Below, one piece after another: positions 34,695-46,404 of a DNA stretch of 64,000 bases (the stretch's first letter is position 1; each line of letters begins with the position of its first letter). The notes beneath the pieces are model-generated. The model ran no database searches. It was not told the DNA's origin and worked only from the letters and a program-made list of their open reading frames with translations. The translations under genes were made by a program, and so were the position numbers. Source of the DNA: Armigeres subalbatus (lineage: Eukaryota; Arthropoda; Insecta; Diptera; Culicidae); contig NC_085140.1 of the NCBI RefSeq assembly GCF_024139115.2, positions 42,750,180-42,814,179 on the forward strand, written 5' to 3'.

Positions 34695-34960
34695 GGGTTA
34701 GGGACAAAAGGTTCGAAAGTCAAAAGGTCGAAAGGACAAAAGGTCGAAAGACAAAACGTCGGAAGACAAAAGTTCGAAGGGACAAATGGTCGAAAAGGAC
34801 AAAAGGTCGAAAGGGACAAAAGGTCGAAAGGACAAAACGTCGAATGGGACAAAAGGTCGAAAGGGACAAAACGTCGAATGGGACAAAAGGCCGAAAAAAA
34901 TAAAAGATCAATAAGATCAAAAGGCACAAAAGGTCGAAATAGACAAGAAACTGAAACGGG
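34695..34960. repeat. Minisatellite of GGACAAAAGGTCGAAAG units
   Basis: About 15 irregular copies of a 14-19 bp word, GGACAAAAGGTCGAAAG or GGGACAAAACGTCGAATG. It yields Phe/Pro/Arg-rich artificial frames on the minus strand. Confidence 0.8.
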
Positions 34961-35207
34961 GAGATTCAATCCCGCACCAGAGTTGCCTTACACAAGGCAA
35001 TTTGGCTCGATTTGGCTGTACACGTCTAGCTCATTGGCAACATTACACGTCTAGCTCAACGGCGATTTGATATGCAGATTAAGCTTGACGAACTGTCTTA
35101 CATTCCTAATCGACAGGCTTAGTCATCAACGTTAACATAACCAAATCGTTGAATGAGAACACGATGACCGCTTCCAACTTTATAGTGGCCAGAAAATTAG
35201 TGAAAAA

Positions 35208-35600
35208 TGAAAGCTTCTTGGAAGCCAAATGGCATCAGACGGCGGTTCAAGATCGACAAAGGCGCACAGATAAGGAGGGCAAGGGCTGCTTTGTAAGTTT
35301 AAGTAATGTGTGAAATCTGTGCTACTATATGCTAGTAAAACATGATGTGCATCGGGGACAGTCAGCGGCTGCAGGTATTCATCAACGGTGCTGGTAACCT
35401 AACAATAGGCTCTCAAACACCGAGCTCCATCGTCCTTGTTATCAGAGACCAGTAGCCTCCACAAGAAAATAAAAGAAGTCGAACGAAATTTAACCTGGCA
35501 CATATTAAGGCGATAGCTGGGCATTGTCCAGGATGCAAATCTTCCAAGTCGGTGCTTTGTATTAATTGGGGTGCACATGACCAAAAGTAACTTAGTAAGT
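35208..35600 (+). mobile_element. RTE fragment, 3' end, with internal deletion
   Basis: Plus-strand copy of the same RTE type as 30453-33955. It includes CCAAATGGCATCAGACGGCG, then a shortened middle, then AAATAAAAGAAGTCGAACGA and the GGATGCAAATCTTCCAAGTC segment. Coding pieces (KEVERNLTW) are out of frame with each other. It is a dead fragment. Confidence 0.75.
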
Positions 35601-35884
35601 TAAATGTAATTTGAATTATCTGACCAAATTTCAAAAATTGAAATCAGGTCAATGCTTAGTTCTCACAGCAGCACACCGCAGAAATTTTCGAGACCTCGTC
35701 TATCCACACACTCTGCCTCGATCCAGCTCTAGTTAGCCCACATTGAGAGCGACCAGCAACATCAACTACGAGACTCTGCACGACCACATTCAAAATCATT
35801 TTTATTTGTTCTCAACAATACGTGGCCATTGCAAGTTACTCCCTACACATTGTCATCGCGGTCTTCCAGATCTAGCTCTAATAC

Positions 35885-36080
35885 CTCACCGCGCATTTCA
35901 TTGCATGGTCACCACGATCCGTTTCCAACTTTTGCTTTTCATTGTGCGGTCATACCAATCTACTTTCTAAATTTAATTATGCGGTCATCTCGAACCGCTT
36001 CCTACATTCCATTGCGTAGTCATCCTGATCCGCTTCCATCACTTCATTGCGCGGTTTTCCCGATCCGCTTCCTTAGCTTA
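35885..36080. repeat. Tandem repeat of about 36 bp, five units
   Basis: Units read TTCATTGCGCGGTCATCCCG then ATCCGCTTCCATCAC, with starts near 35899, 35939, 35974, 36007 and 36043. Divergence between units is about a quarter of positions. Confidence 0.65.
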
Positions 36081-36485
36081 GGTTGATAGAGGAGGTTCAA
36101 CAAACCAATGATAACTAGCATCCAATCATAACTATTATAACCTCATTTCCTGAAAGTTTCATAAAGATGGCCAAATATTTGGCGGTCATTTTTGTGTGTT
36201 CAAATTATTTTGAATACAGGATTTATGTCACAAGATTTTGGTACCGATTGACTCTGAAGTCCTGCGATTTTTTCATTTATTTAGTTTACGTACACACAGA
36301 CAGATATCACTGAATCAATAATTTGATAATTTGAATAATGCTGTCCAGCATGTTGTAACAACATCACACACTTCTAGCTTCACCTATCTTCTAGACACTG
36401 TTGGGAGCCGTCGAAGAAAACAAATTACAACCGCAAAATTCGAAAATTATAAGGGAATGTTTATTTGAGAGGCGAACACAAAATC

Positions 36486-37195
36486 ACATCAACAGACACT
36501 GGGTTCACCGTAGAGTTGGGCGAGCTGGTGGTTCATCCTTCGCTGCCACACACTGTTCTCTTGCACACCGCGAAAGCTGGTCCTAAAACGCGTATCACGA
36601 ATACGCACGAGTGCTTGCAAGTCGGGTGATGCGGGTGTGAATCTTTTTTGATCGCAGTTTCTTCTGGAGCCCGCAGTAGGTCCGATGAAGCACCTCCGTA
36701 TTTCACGACTTACATTATTATCAGCTATTAGCAAGGAACTAAGGTAGACGAATTCCTCAACCATCTCTAAGGTACCCCCGTTTCTCGTAACAATGCCTCC
36801 CAAGCGGGTCCTGTCGCGCTTAGTTCCGTTCACTAGCATACACTTTGTCTTCGAAGTATTCATCACCATTTCGACTCTTGTTGTCTCACGTTTCAGGCGG
36901 GTGTACAGTTCTGCCACCTTTTCAAATGTTCGGCTGACAGTTATTTGTCCGCAAAACAAAAAAATGACTGGATCTGTTAAAAAATTGTACTCCTGCTGTT
37001 ACAACTGGCATGACACTTTCTAGAACAATATTGGGCACGAAAGTCCATCACCTTGTCGTAGTCCCCAGCGGAATTCGACTGAACTGAAGTAATCCTCCGA
37101 AATCTTAACACAATTTTGCACACCATCCATCGTTGCTTTTATCAGTCTCGTTCGCTTCCCGAGAAAGCCGTTCTCGTCTATGATTTTGCATAGCT
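36486..37195 (-). mobile_element. RTE-clade fragment
   Basis: Minus strand. The segment 37195-36960 encodes RT pieces in several frames. The segment 36959-36489 encodes FEKVAELYTRLKRETTRVE, TSKTKCML, EEFVYLSSLL and WQRRMNHQLAQLYGEPS, the thumb and C-terminal region of the RTE type seen at 22031-23661. Frame breaks and deletions are present. No ends or target duplication were found. Confidence 0.75.
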
Positions 37196-37246
37196 ATATG
37201 CGGTATATACTATCGTACTTGAAATCGATAAGCTTATAAGTATTCC

Positions 37247-37674
37247 AACCAAGGAATGTAATTGTCGCTGAAAAATGCAAAAAACAAGCGACAAAAGAGA
37301 ATAGCGATAACTGTTTGTCCCCATCTGCAGAGGATAAAGACATTGTTGCGTTCCATTTTATTTGCAACAAACATGGAGAGGTAATTGTTGTGAACTTTTC
37401 AAACTGCGATAACTTGTTTATTTCAGAAGTAAAACGCAAATCATGTCAACAGATGGTTAAGTTTATGTCTAATCTATGATAACTGATACTAATTTAACCA
37501 AAAACATCATCGGAAACCGACTACTTCTCAAAATGCGTGGCAGGCGATAATTGTCCTATTCTGTTGCAGTTTGGGACAAACGCTTATTGCGAGTTGAGTT
37601 TGTCCCAACATTTACAAGAGAGGATAATGTCGTTGTCATTGGCAATGTTGTTATTTTACATTCCTTGATTCCAA
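37247..37674. mobile_element. Possible inverted-repeat element
   Basis: The left end CCAAGGAATGTAATTGTCGC and the right end, complement ATCAAGGAATGTAAAATAAC, are similar over about 15 bp. Subterminal words GTTTGTCCC and GCGATAA recur inverted near 37315 and 37590. Weak evidence. Confidence 0.35.
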
Positions 37675-37679
37675 CACAT

Positions 37680-39500
37680 GGTAGCCTGTGACATGAGTGG
37701 TTTCACTTCTCAAAAAACTTCCAATTGCTATCAGGGCATAACAATTGCTTCGTGGTCTCGATCTATCTTTTGTGGCGCTTCTTACTCCGTGTGGCGGTAT
37801 TCAACAAACAGTCTGTAACTTACATAAATCTCGTCCTACATAAATTGTTCCCATTTGTATATCATCTATCTGATGTGTAATTACCGCACGTACCTAGTGC
37901 AGTGGAGCTAATCAAATGGATTTTTCTTCTAGTTTTTATACAAACCTACAAATATGAACCAGTCTAATGGCACATCCGTCGCCGTCGCTTCCAACCATGA
38001 GCGCCACTGAAATGTTTTAGTTCTAAATTTACATAATACGAGCGGGAAAGTCAACAAATTCGACGTTGGCTTCTGATTTTCATCTTAAAAAGGAAAATTG
38101 GCTGCTGATGAGGGTACTTCTCTCGGTTGAAGAGTTTTGCGATTTGAGCTACTTAACGGCAGTTTCCATATAAAGAAGAAATCAACTCGATCACCGCATC
38201 TGTAGAAGAAGCAGAGCAGGGCAACAGTGCGGTCGGAGGTACAGATCAGAGCAAGTTGAATGGGTATGAAATGCGAATGCTTCAACCACTTTTCATTGGA
38301 GCAAACTGTTTTCACTTTGCACATTTCGGTGGACTTTGATCACACACACAGAGCTTTCGCAGCACTGAAAGGAGAAGAGACGGAGAACCCCAACAGCAAA
38401 CGATTTGCATTTCAAACACAGAAAAGCTAATCTCATCGTGCTGAATGTGTCTGACTGCATCTGCGATAAATAGCCCACCTCCTGTTCCTCAGATTCGTTC
38501 AGAGCCATAAGCGTTTGGATTTGAACTTATTTGGAGAGCTTTATGTAGGTACGTATACCTCCATCTGTGGAAACCGCTGCTGGCTCGTGCGGTTATAAAG
38601 ATATTACCAAGAACCGGTGAGGGCTGAACATTGCACAAGAAACTGATTTTTAATTCTCCAAAGAGACTGCAGCAGCTGCAAGGTGGGTTTACCAAGTGGT
38701 TGATACTGCTGTAATCTTTCGCCTCCTCCGGTCGCTTGAGTACGGCCAGATTTATACACATCACTGTGTAGGGAACTCCGGTTGGTGCTCATCGGTATGC
38801 AATCAAGTTGCATTCTTCGAAATTTTGTGTATGGTGATGGTTTGGAAGAGATAAATCCTGGTTCGGAGGCAAGTTTGAATGTTCTTCTAGAGAGGGGGTA
38901 ATCCCCAGCAGATGAGTGCTTTGGGTGGAGTACATCAGCTCTAGTACGAGATAGTCTGCGGTTTGGTTCGGAGGTATTGCTTTCGGTTTAGAAATCAATG
39001 CAAAACGGAGCACTTTCTTTCGAGTGCTCAGTTTATCATACAAATGGTCAATGTACTGCTCGTTAGAATGGAATGTGAATGGATTTTCTTTTTTGCTAAG
39101 GTCACAAAATGCAGCTTCGAAGTCGAACACACTTACTCTAGAAGAATCTTGATTTTTATTGTTAAATGACGTGCTCAGCCAATTCAAGTCTGGCTTGCAT
39201 TATATATCCACTAAAGGGATATTGTTAACCCGAAACTCAATTTTCATCGATAAGGAATAGCCCCGTTAAATAAGGCTGCTGCTAATGGTAAACTTGTTTT
39301 TAGGCAGGGGATTTGTTCAGAGTTTCCGGAAGCATTCCCTCTGAAATAAAATATATGCTCCTGGAATTCCTCAAGAACTCATTTAGGAATCCTACAAGAA
39401 TCTTCAGAGGGATCTTGAAATTGTTTTTTTTTCTGTTACAAGGATACGCTTTACGATTGTGAAAATCGAGGAGCGTCACTAAAATATAATAGACTTTGAT
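37680..39500. other. No gene recognised
   Basis: The longest open stretch is 132 codons on the minus strand (39187-38789) without a recognisable domain. A short degenerate GGAATTCC-type stretch lies at 39340-39420. Nothing else is supportable. Confidence 0.4.
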
Positions 39501-39782
39501 CGTTAATATCTCCGTTCACCGCATCGTGCTTTCGTGCTGTGCGGTTCTTTCTCTCTTTGCGGAAGGAAGTTTTTAATACTACCTGAAGCTATTTTAATTT
39601 CAACAGTGCTTCTCAGCGCTATTTGTACCCACTGATTCCGTTACGATCTTTGCAAGGACCCGTGCCTTCGTTTTACGTTGGACCCGTTTGCGGAAGTAAA
39701 ATTCCGACAAGCGGTGGTAATCCTGCAGGGACACAGTTCTGGAAAAAAAAACTCTTAGAAGGTCACGTCTCCACGCTCAGAA

Positions 39783-40611
39783 ATGAGCATTAATAAAAAC
39801 AAGAGGAAGGGGGAATCTCTGAATTCTCCACTTCCTTCAAAGAAACAAGGTTTCGAGACCGTCCTGCCCAAGCGCGGAAAAAATAGAAGGAAGCTGGAGA
39901 CTTCAGACATTCCTTCTAAATCTAACGTTGACATTATTTCTTCTCCCATCGAACTGAACAATCAATTCGATTTGATTAATGATGAAATTGAGCAAATCGA
40001 ATCTACCTTTAGCCCAGGTGGTTCGATTCATGCGAAGAAACAACGGATTCCGCCAATTGTGGTATCTGTTGGAGAGTTTTCTGGCTTTCGGAATGAAATC
40101 TTGAGTAACCTTCAGGGGATCAAGGTTTCATTTCAGATTGCTAGGAAGGGTGACTGCCGCGTTTTGCCGGGATCTTTTGACGATCGCAAACGTCTTCTTC
40201 AGTATTTAACGGAGACGCGCCATAAATTCTTCACATACGGCGACAAAACTGAGCAATTGTTCAAAGTCGTCTTGGAAGGTCTCCCCAGTGATGACAAATC
40301 ACTGGATGAGATTAAAATTGAAAAATACCCACCACAATTCACAAACAAATTTTGCCGCTCGTCAAAGGGTAGCAAGCACTTCAGTAAATTCCAATTTTTC
40401 CAATGTACCTACGTATGCAAACATCGCTGCGGGTAGACAAAATTTCTCTTCTCAAAATGAGGTTTATACCCATGTCCCAACGGAAAATAATGGTCATGTT
40501 GCCGATTCAGGTAGCATGACTGCTTCCGATTTTGATTTTTTAACTGAACAATTGCATCACATGCAATGTTCAAAGCAAATACCATACCAGAAGCTGTTCA
40601 GGTTGGTATAA
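39783..40611 (+). pseudogene. ORF1 (gag-like) of the Juan-like element
   Basis: Starts at the ATG at 39783 (MSINKNKRKGESLNSPLPSK), a Lys-rich N-terminus typical of Juan ORF1. It continues with a PPIVV region and the FKVVLEGLPSDDKSLDEIK segment that normally leads into the nucleic-acid-binding part. The frame stops at 40434. A different frame (40288-40611) carries a later portion (SNFSNVPTYANIAAG). The junction near 40320-40390 skips the CCHC zinc-knuckle region expected in Jockey-clade ORF1 proteins, and I find no Cys-rich motif. The copy therefore has an internal deletion plus a frameshift. Confidence 0.75.
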
Positions 40612-40627
40612 AGTACACACAAAAAAA

Positions 40628-43292
40628 ATGTTATCGGACTCCGTTTCAATGGATCCAAATAATTGTGTGAAAGTTCTAAATTGGAATGCCCGCTCTCTAA
40701 AGGGTAAGGAAGATGAATTGTTCAACTTCCTAACAGTTCATAATGTGCATATTGCCATTATAACAGAAACTTATTTAAAACCAGGACTCTCCATTAAAAG
40801 AGATCCAAATTATTTTATCTACAGAAATGATCGTCTTGACAGCGCCTGTGGTGGGGTCGCCATTGTCATTAATAGACGTATCAAACATAAATTATTTTCT
40901 TCGTTCGAAACCAAAGTTTTTGAAACCTTGGGAGTTTCTGTTGAAACAAATTTTGGACAATTTTCCTTCATTGCAGCCTACTTGCCTTTTTAATGCAATG
41001 GGCAGCAAAAGAATTTGTTGAAAGCTGATCTTCAAATTCTGACTCGCAACAAATCAAAATTCTTCGTAATTGGTGACTTCAATGCCAAACACCGTTCATG
41101 GAATAATGCTCAAAGCAATTCCAATGGTAAAATTTTATTTGAAGATTGTTCTGCGGGATATTATACTATTCAATATCCCAATGGACCAACTTGTTTTTCT
41201 TCCAGTCGAAATCCTTCTACAATTGATTTAGTTGTAACGGATTCAAGTCAGCTGTGTGGCCAATTGGTAATTCATGCTGACTTTGACTATGATCACCTTC
41301 CTGTGACGTTGGAAATCTCACAAGAAGCCATTTATAATCCAATCAGCTCTACTTTTAAATATCATAGAGCTGATTGGGATTTATATACAACGTATATCGA
41401 TAGGTGTTGATATGATGATGTTGATATTCCTCTCGATACCAAAAGTGATATTGATAATGCTCTCGTATCTTTGACAAATTTGATTGTCGAAGCCAGAGGC
41501 ATTGCAATTCCGAAATGTGAAGTTAAATTCAACTCCATTATTATTGACGACGATCTTCAGCTACTGATCCGTATTAAAAATGTGAGAAGAAGGCAATACC
41601 AAAGAACTCGCGATCCCGCGTTGAAAGTTATTTGGCGAGATTTGCAAAATGAAATTAATAAACGTTTCGCTATTCTGAGAAATACCAACTTTGAGAATAA
41701 TGTCTCGAAATTGGATCCCAGATCGAAAACCTTTAGGAAATTAACAAAAATTCTTGAAAAAAAGCCTCAAAAGTCAATTCCAGCGATCAAATAGGGAAAT
41801 AAAATATTATTAAAAAATTATTAAAAGGCACAAAAACTTGCTCAGCAGTTCGAGAGTGCCCATCATTTTAGTCCAGGTCTCACTAGTCCAATTGAGGATC
41901 AGGTTACACGGAGCTTCGAAGACATTCTCAATCAAGAGAATGTTTTTGACCCTTCGTTGGGAACTAATTAGGATGAAGTGAGATCTATTACTAGAAAATT
42001 TAAAAATATGAAAGCCCCGGGTGATGATGGTATTTTCTATATACTTATCAAAAAACTTCCTGAGAGCTCTTTATCCTTTTTGATTAATTTATTTAACAAA
42101 TGTTTTCAATTGGCATACTTCCCAGATAAATGGAAAAACGCCAAAGTTGTTCCTATTTTGAAGCCGGACAAAAATCCAGCTGAGGCTTCTAGTTATCCTT
42201 AATCAGTTTGCTTTCTTCAATAAGCAAACTGTTTGAAAAGATTATTTTAAATAGAATGATGGTTCATATTAATGACAATTCTATTTTTGCTAATGAGCAA
42301 TTTGGTCACCCATCAGTTATTAAGAGTAACGAATTTAAGTCAGCTCAACAAATCTGAAGGATATTCGACTGGTTTTGCTCTTCTTGATATAGAGAAAGCA
42401 TTTGACAGTGTTTGGCATGAAGGTTTGATTGTAAAATTGATGAATTTTAATTTTCCTCTGTACATCATTAAACTGATCCAAAATTATTTATCAGATCGCT
42501 CACTGCAGGTAAACTATCAAAATTCTAAATCTGATAGATTACCTGTAAGGCCTAGTGTCCCCAAGGCAGCATACTGGGGCCCATATTGTATAACATTTTA
42601 CTTCTGACTTACCTGATTTACCACCAGGGTGTCAAAAATCTTTGTTCGCAGATGACACAGGTCTCTCAGCCAAAGGGCGTAGCCTTCGTGTCATTTGTAG
42701 TAGATTGCAAAAAAGTTTGGATATTTTCTCCACTTACTTGCAAAATGGACAATTTCCCCGAATGCTTCCAAAACTCAGCTTATAATTTTCCCACATAAGC
42801 CGGGAGCTTCTTATTTGAAACCTTCAAGCAGATATATTGTCACTATGAATGGGGTTTTAATTAATTGGTCTAGCGAAGCCAAATACTTAGGAAAAAATGC
42901 TAGACCATAAATTAACTTTAAAAATCAACATTGAAGGCCTTCAAGCCAAATGTAACAAATATATTAAGTGTCTATATCCACTTATAAACAGAAAATCAAA
43001 ACTTTGTCTTAAGAACAAACTTTTGATATACAAACAAATTTTTAGACCAGCCATGTTGTATGCTGTGCCAATATGGACTAGTTGCTGCAATACCAGAAAG
43101 AAGGCACTTCAGAGGATTCAAAATAAAATTTTGAAAATGATTCCGAAGTTGCCTCCGTGGTATAGTACCAATGAACTTCATAGAATTTCTAATATTGAGA
43201 CATTGCAACAAATGTCCAACAAAATAATTTCCAATTTTAGACAAAAATCGTTGCAATCTTCTATTGCAACGATTAGCTCCTTGTACCCTTAG
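40628..43292 (+). pseudogene. ORF2 (endonuclease-reverse transcriptase) of the Juan-like element
   Basis: Endonuclease (40628-41410): NWNARSLKGKEDEL, ITETYLKPG, GDFNAKHRSW, STIDLVV and DHLPV. Reverse transcriptase (41978-42690): APGDDGI, then FALLDIEKAFDSVWHEGL (motif A, residues intact) and LFADDTGLS (motif C, near 42638-42665, in a shifted frame). C-terminal region (42897-43292): LYAVPIWTSCC and LPPWYSTNELH. In-frame stops occur at 40991-40993 (TAA), 41408-41410 (TGA), 41792-41794, and others. Frameshifts occur around 42200-42300, 42560-42600 and after 42680. Several pieces share one frame, so point nonsense changes dominate. It is inactive as written. Confidence 0.85.
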
Positions 43293-43550
43293 TATATATT
43301 AGGTTAAGTTAAGCCTAAGTTAAAAAAAATTGTAATTCCTACATGGTTCAATTAAACCAGAGGAAAAATCCTAACTGCCAGAGGCAATTGAAATGTATTA
43401 ATAATAACTAAAAAGTAACATAGCAAATAAGGATGATAGTGTTAAGAAAACACGGAACACCTAGTCTAAGAGAGGAATGCATGTATTAGATAATTAGCAA
43501 ATAAAATTAGTTAAAAAAAAAAATAAAAAAAAAAAAAAATAAAAAAAAAT

Positions 43551-45230
43551 CTCAGCCGTTCCTGGCTACAGACGCTACTGCAGCGAATACATTTTCTTCC
43601 GAAACCACCGGTGAAGACCACTACTTATGCTATTTGGACTGCTACTGACCCGAACATTGCTATTGAATTTAACAAATGTGTCTATCCGGTCACTAACAAC
43701 AGCAAAACGTGTCAACATTTGGCAAGAAAAAATCTTTATTTTATTTTAATCGCTTTTGCAATCACTAACGCCACGATGTATAAATCAATTCTTATCAGGA
43801 CCAGCATATTAAACGGAAAAGAGTTTATTTGAGACGAGTTTTCTTCAAGAGGTGACATAAAATTAAATAGCGATAATGACAGCGTAAGTAGCGGTTATGG
43901 CTGTCGGTGATGCTTGTGGTGGAACATTTATTTGCTCTGATAGCGTCTGTAGACATTCAACGGTGGAAAGCGAAATAATTCTTTCAAAATTCAGACATTT
44001 GACTGATGTTAATGTCCGGGAAGACAGATTATTGAAAATTAATTTGATCTACCGTGAGGGACCGAAATCCGTACAGCACCGAAATCCGTCCACTTCCTGA
44101 GATATCAATAAAATAAAGGGGGTTTAAAGGAATTAAGTTATGAATAATTTATCTTATCTTAATCTTAAGCTTGACAGTTAGCTTTTTGGCCATTGAAAAG
44201 GAAAGTAGGCTCTGAAATTAAAATAACATAATTAAAAAAGATATCGGCACCCCGCAAACACGAAGTTTCAGGTGCCATTTTGTTCGTGTGTTGGACGCAA
44301 TGGTACCGAAAGTGAATGTGTTTAAATTGCAATTTGCAATCAATAGAGTAAGATCAGCAGCATAAATAACAAAATGATCGCTTCTCAAGGTGCGTATTGT
44401 GCTATTCACAGTGTTGGTTTGATAAATTGGTCTGCTTTAATTTAAATATTTTGTTAGAAAATAGCTGTACGGATTATGATCCTATGATTCGAAGTCCGTC
44501 CACGGTGGACGGATTTGGAATCAGAACGTGTTGATTTTGTTCGTATTTTTATCATATTTTTCATTACTTTCAATGCAATACAGTGGAGCACACAAAAAAT
44601 AGAGGCCCTCGTGCAGTTAGATCAATGACGAACGTTCTATTTGCATTCGATTTGTATTTTCTAGAGATTTTTACATATACTGAAGTGCTTAAATGTACGG
44701 GTTTCGATGCACCACGGTAGTTAGTAGAGGTGAGCCAGCCTAGGGCTGCAAGCCTCTTTAACAAAGAAAAAAAAAAGAAAATAGATCTAGTTAACTGGAT
44801 TGCAACGGCAAATTCGGGAAAATTGCAAAAACAAAATTATAAAAAGTAGTGAAAGATTAGTTTTCAAACGTTTGTTATTCTGAAATCATTGTTTTATTCA
44901 GTGAAGTCACTTAAAATAAGAATATTTCTCAGCTGTACTGGTGTGTTACAGTACCATGAATTATGCGTTGAGTTTTAAACAGAATTGTACAAAGTAGCAC
45001 AGTAACGATGAATTTCCCCATTGAACTACCCCTTGAATTCAAACGCTCACTTCGAGTGCATACGGATAAAGTTCATTTTTGTACCCAGTAAATCTGAATG
45101 CACTGAATGAGTTCCCACTCAAATGTATGGCGCAAAATAACCGTCGTTCAAGTGAATATCTCAGCGACCATGTGCTAAGGCCCGGCCAATGACCTATCTG
45201 GATCGCTTTCAAGATTCGTTGACCCTTGGC
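43551..45230. other. No gene recognised; one possible repeated-word element
   Basis: Between about 44057 and 44525 the word CCGAAATCCGTCCAC or its complement occurs at 44061, 44076, 44488 and 44500, with a related TGTACGGATTATG at 44465. This could be a further small inverted-repeat element, but its ends are not clear. Nothing else is supportable in this stretch. Confidence 0.35.
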
Positions 45231-45240
45231 ATCATTTACA

Positions 45241-45370
45241 ATTTCGGGTGGGAGACAAGTATATTGATCGCTTCCACTGGGGAGTTCGGGAAAAAAACGG
45301 AGGTCTTTACCCGCCGAATAAAGTTGTTGGTGTGGGTGAAGGCGATTTTTGACCTTCGCGAAATCGCTTC
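45241..45370 (+). repeat. LTR-like fragment, copy 1
   Basis: Contains GGGTGGGAGACAAGT, TTGATC, AATAAAGTTGTTGGTGTG and GAAGGCGATTTTTGACC, in the same order as the minus strand of 48930-49050. The AATAAA followed by a GT-rich run looks like an LTR polyadenylation region. The parent element is not identified. Confidence 0.45.
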
Positions 45371-46404
45371 GTAATTCGCGTAATTACTAGCGATGATTGC
45401 CATAGAATCTCGCGCCTTGATCTGAGGATCCAAGGACTTAGCTCGTTCACTTCGTTCTGGTCTACGGAAGAGGCAAGAGCAGTCCGGATTTTCTAAATCG
45501 CGTCGTGGTGTGTTCTTGAAGGTGAACTATAGGAAAATGTGAAAGTACTCCAACTTTGCATATTTAGATTTTTTCCTTTAATTTCCTCTCTAATAGTTAG
45601 TCAAACCGTACTCAAGTGATTAGTGCATTCTGGCGGTTAGGTGGTAGTGTAGACTTGCGGATGAAGCGGTAAGACTGAAGACTAAACTTGGTGCAATGTG
45701 TGGTGTTTAAGACCGGTGTGTGTCCTCTTTTCTTTACCAGATTGTGGCAAGTCCTGACACACCACCCACACAGTTGGTGACTGCTTTTGACCCCGTTTAC
45801 CTGCTACGAAGGACGTCCCGGCGGTACACGTGGGCCGGAGAGGGTAGCGCACGTTATCCCGCGGCAACAACCGGACCGGTTAGGAACCGGTAACCAAGTT
45901 CAACATCCTTTTTCGTGAGTGACGGCGTGCAGAGCGTGACACGGTCGCGTATAAAAAGTTTTCCCCCGGGTAGATATGAACCGGCGACCGGGAGACGCAT
46001 ACCGTAGTTCGACGCCACCGACGGTTGTACAGTGTACCCCGTCGAGCAGTCCACAATTTCGCGCCGGGCGGAGGCGTCATCGACAACGGCGACATCAATT
46101 AACGACGCGTGAACATTTTCGGAGTCCGTGGGAGAGACCGTGCGTGACACGCGTGGCGCCAAAGCAGCAGTAGCAGAGAACCGTCGACGCCTCCAAGTTG
46201 GTATGCAACGAACAGAGCGAATGAGAGCCCCTAGCCTTAGCCAATCTGCTAGCGTGGCCAAGCCGATGGCCCTACCGTTCCTTCCGTAGTTGGCTTATTT
46301 ATAGTTCAGAAAGAGTGAATATCGCACCATGAAGTGAACACCACACCAATTAGGTATCCCGTCAATAGAAGTCGAGCAGTTAGACAGAGTATAGAGGGAA
46401 ATAA
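45371..46404. other. Unassigned stretch, GC-richer in the middle
   Basis: Moderately GC-rich (45670-46260), with frames on both strands up to 135 codons but no recognised domain. It may be the leader or internal region of the LTR element represented by the fragment at 45241-45370. The TTGGTGACTGCTTTTGACCC at about 45773 vaguely resembles a primer binding site. This is speculative. Confidence 0.25.

Larger units (their letters stand above)
39510..43550 (+). mobile_element. Juan-like (Jockey clade) non-LTR retrotransposon
   Basis: Order: 5' leader (about 39510-39782), ORF1, ORF2, 3' untranslated region and an A-rich tail interrupted by single T residues (43512-43549). The 5' boundary is approximate. 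Both reading frames are damaged (see separate entries). Jockey-type endonuclease and RT motifs and the mosquito context point to the Juan family; this is recognition, not a search result. No target duplication was identified. Confidence 0.8.

Noticed and set aside
34698..34969. Phe/Pro/Arg-rich minus-strand frames
   Set aside because: Translation of a GGACAAAAGGTCGAAAG minisatellite.
35885..36080. CRISPR-like regular repeats
   Set aside because: Units are contiguous and diverged with no unique spacers, and the genome is that of an insect.
38789..39187. 132-codon minus-strand open frame
   Set aside because: No recognisable domain, no splice context, and length is not exceptional for 64 kb read in six frames.
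39783..40993. Host gene encoding a Lys-rich protein and a nuclease
   Set aside because: Order, motifs and the A-rich tail identify ORF1 and ORF2 of a Juan-like retrotransposon.
45854..46261. 135-codon Arg/Ala/Val-rich minus-strand frame
   Set aside because: GC-rich stretch with overlapping open frames on both strands; no domain recognised.
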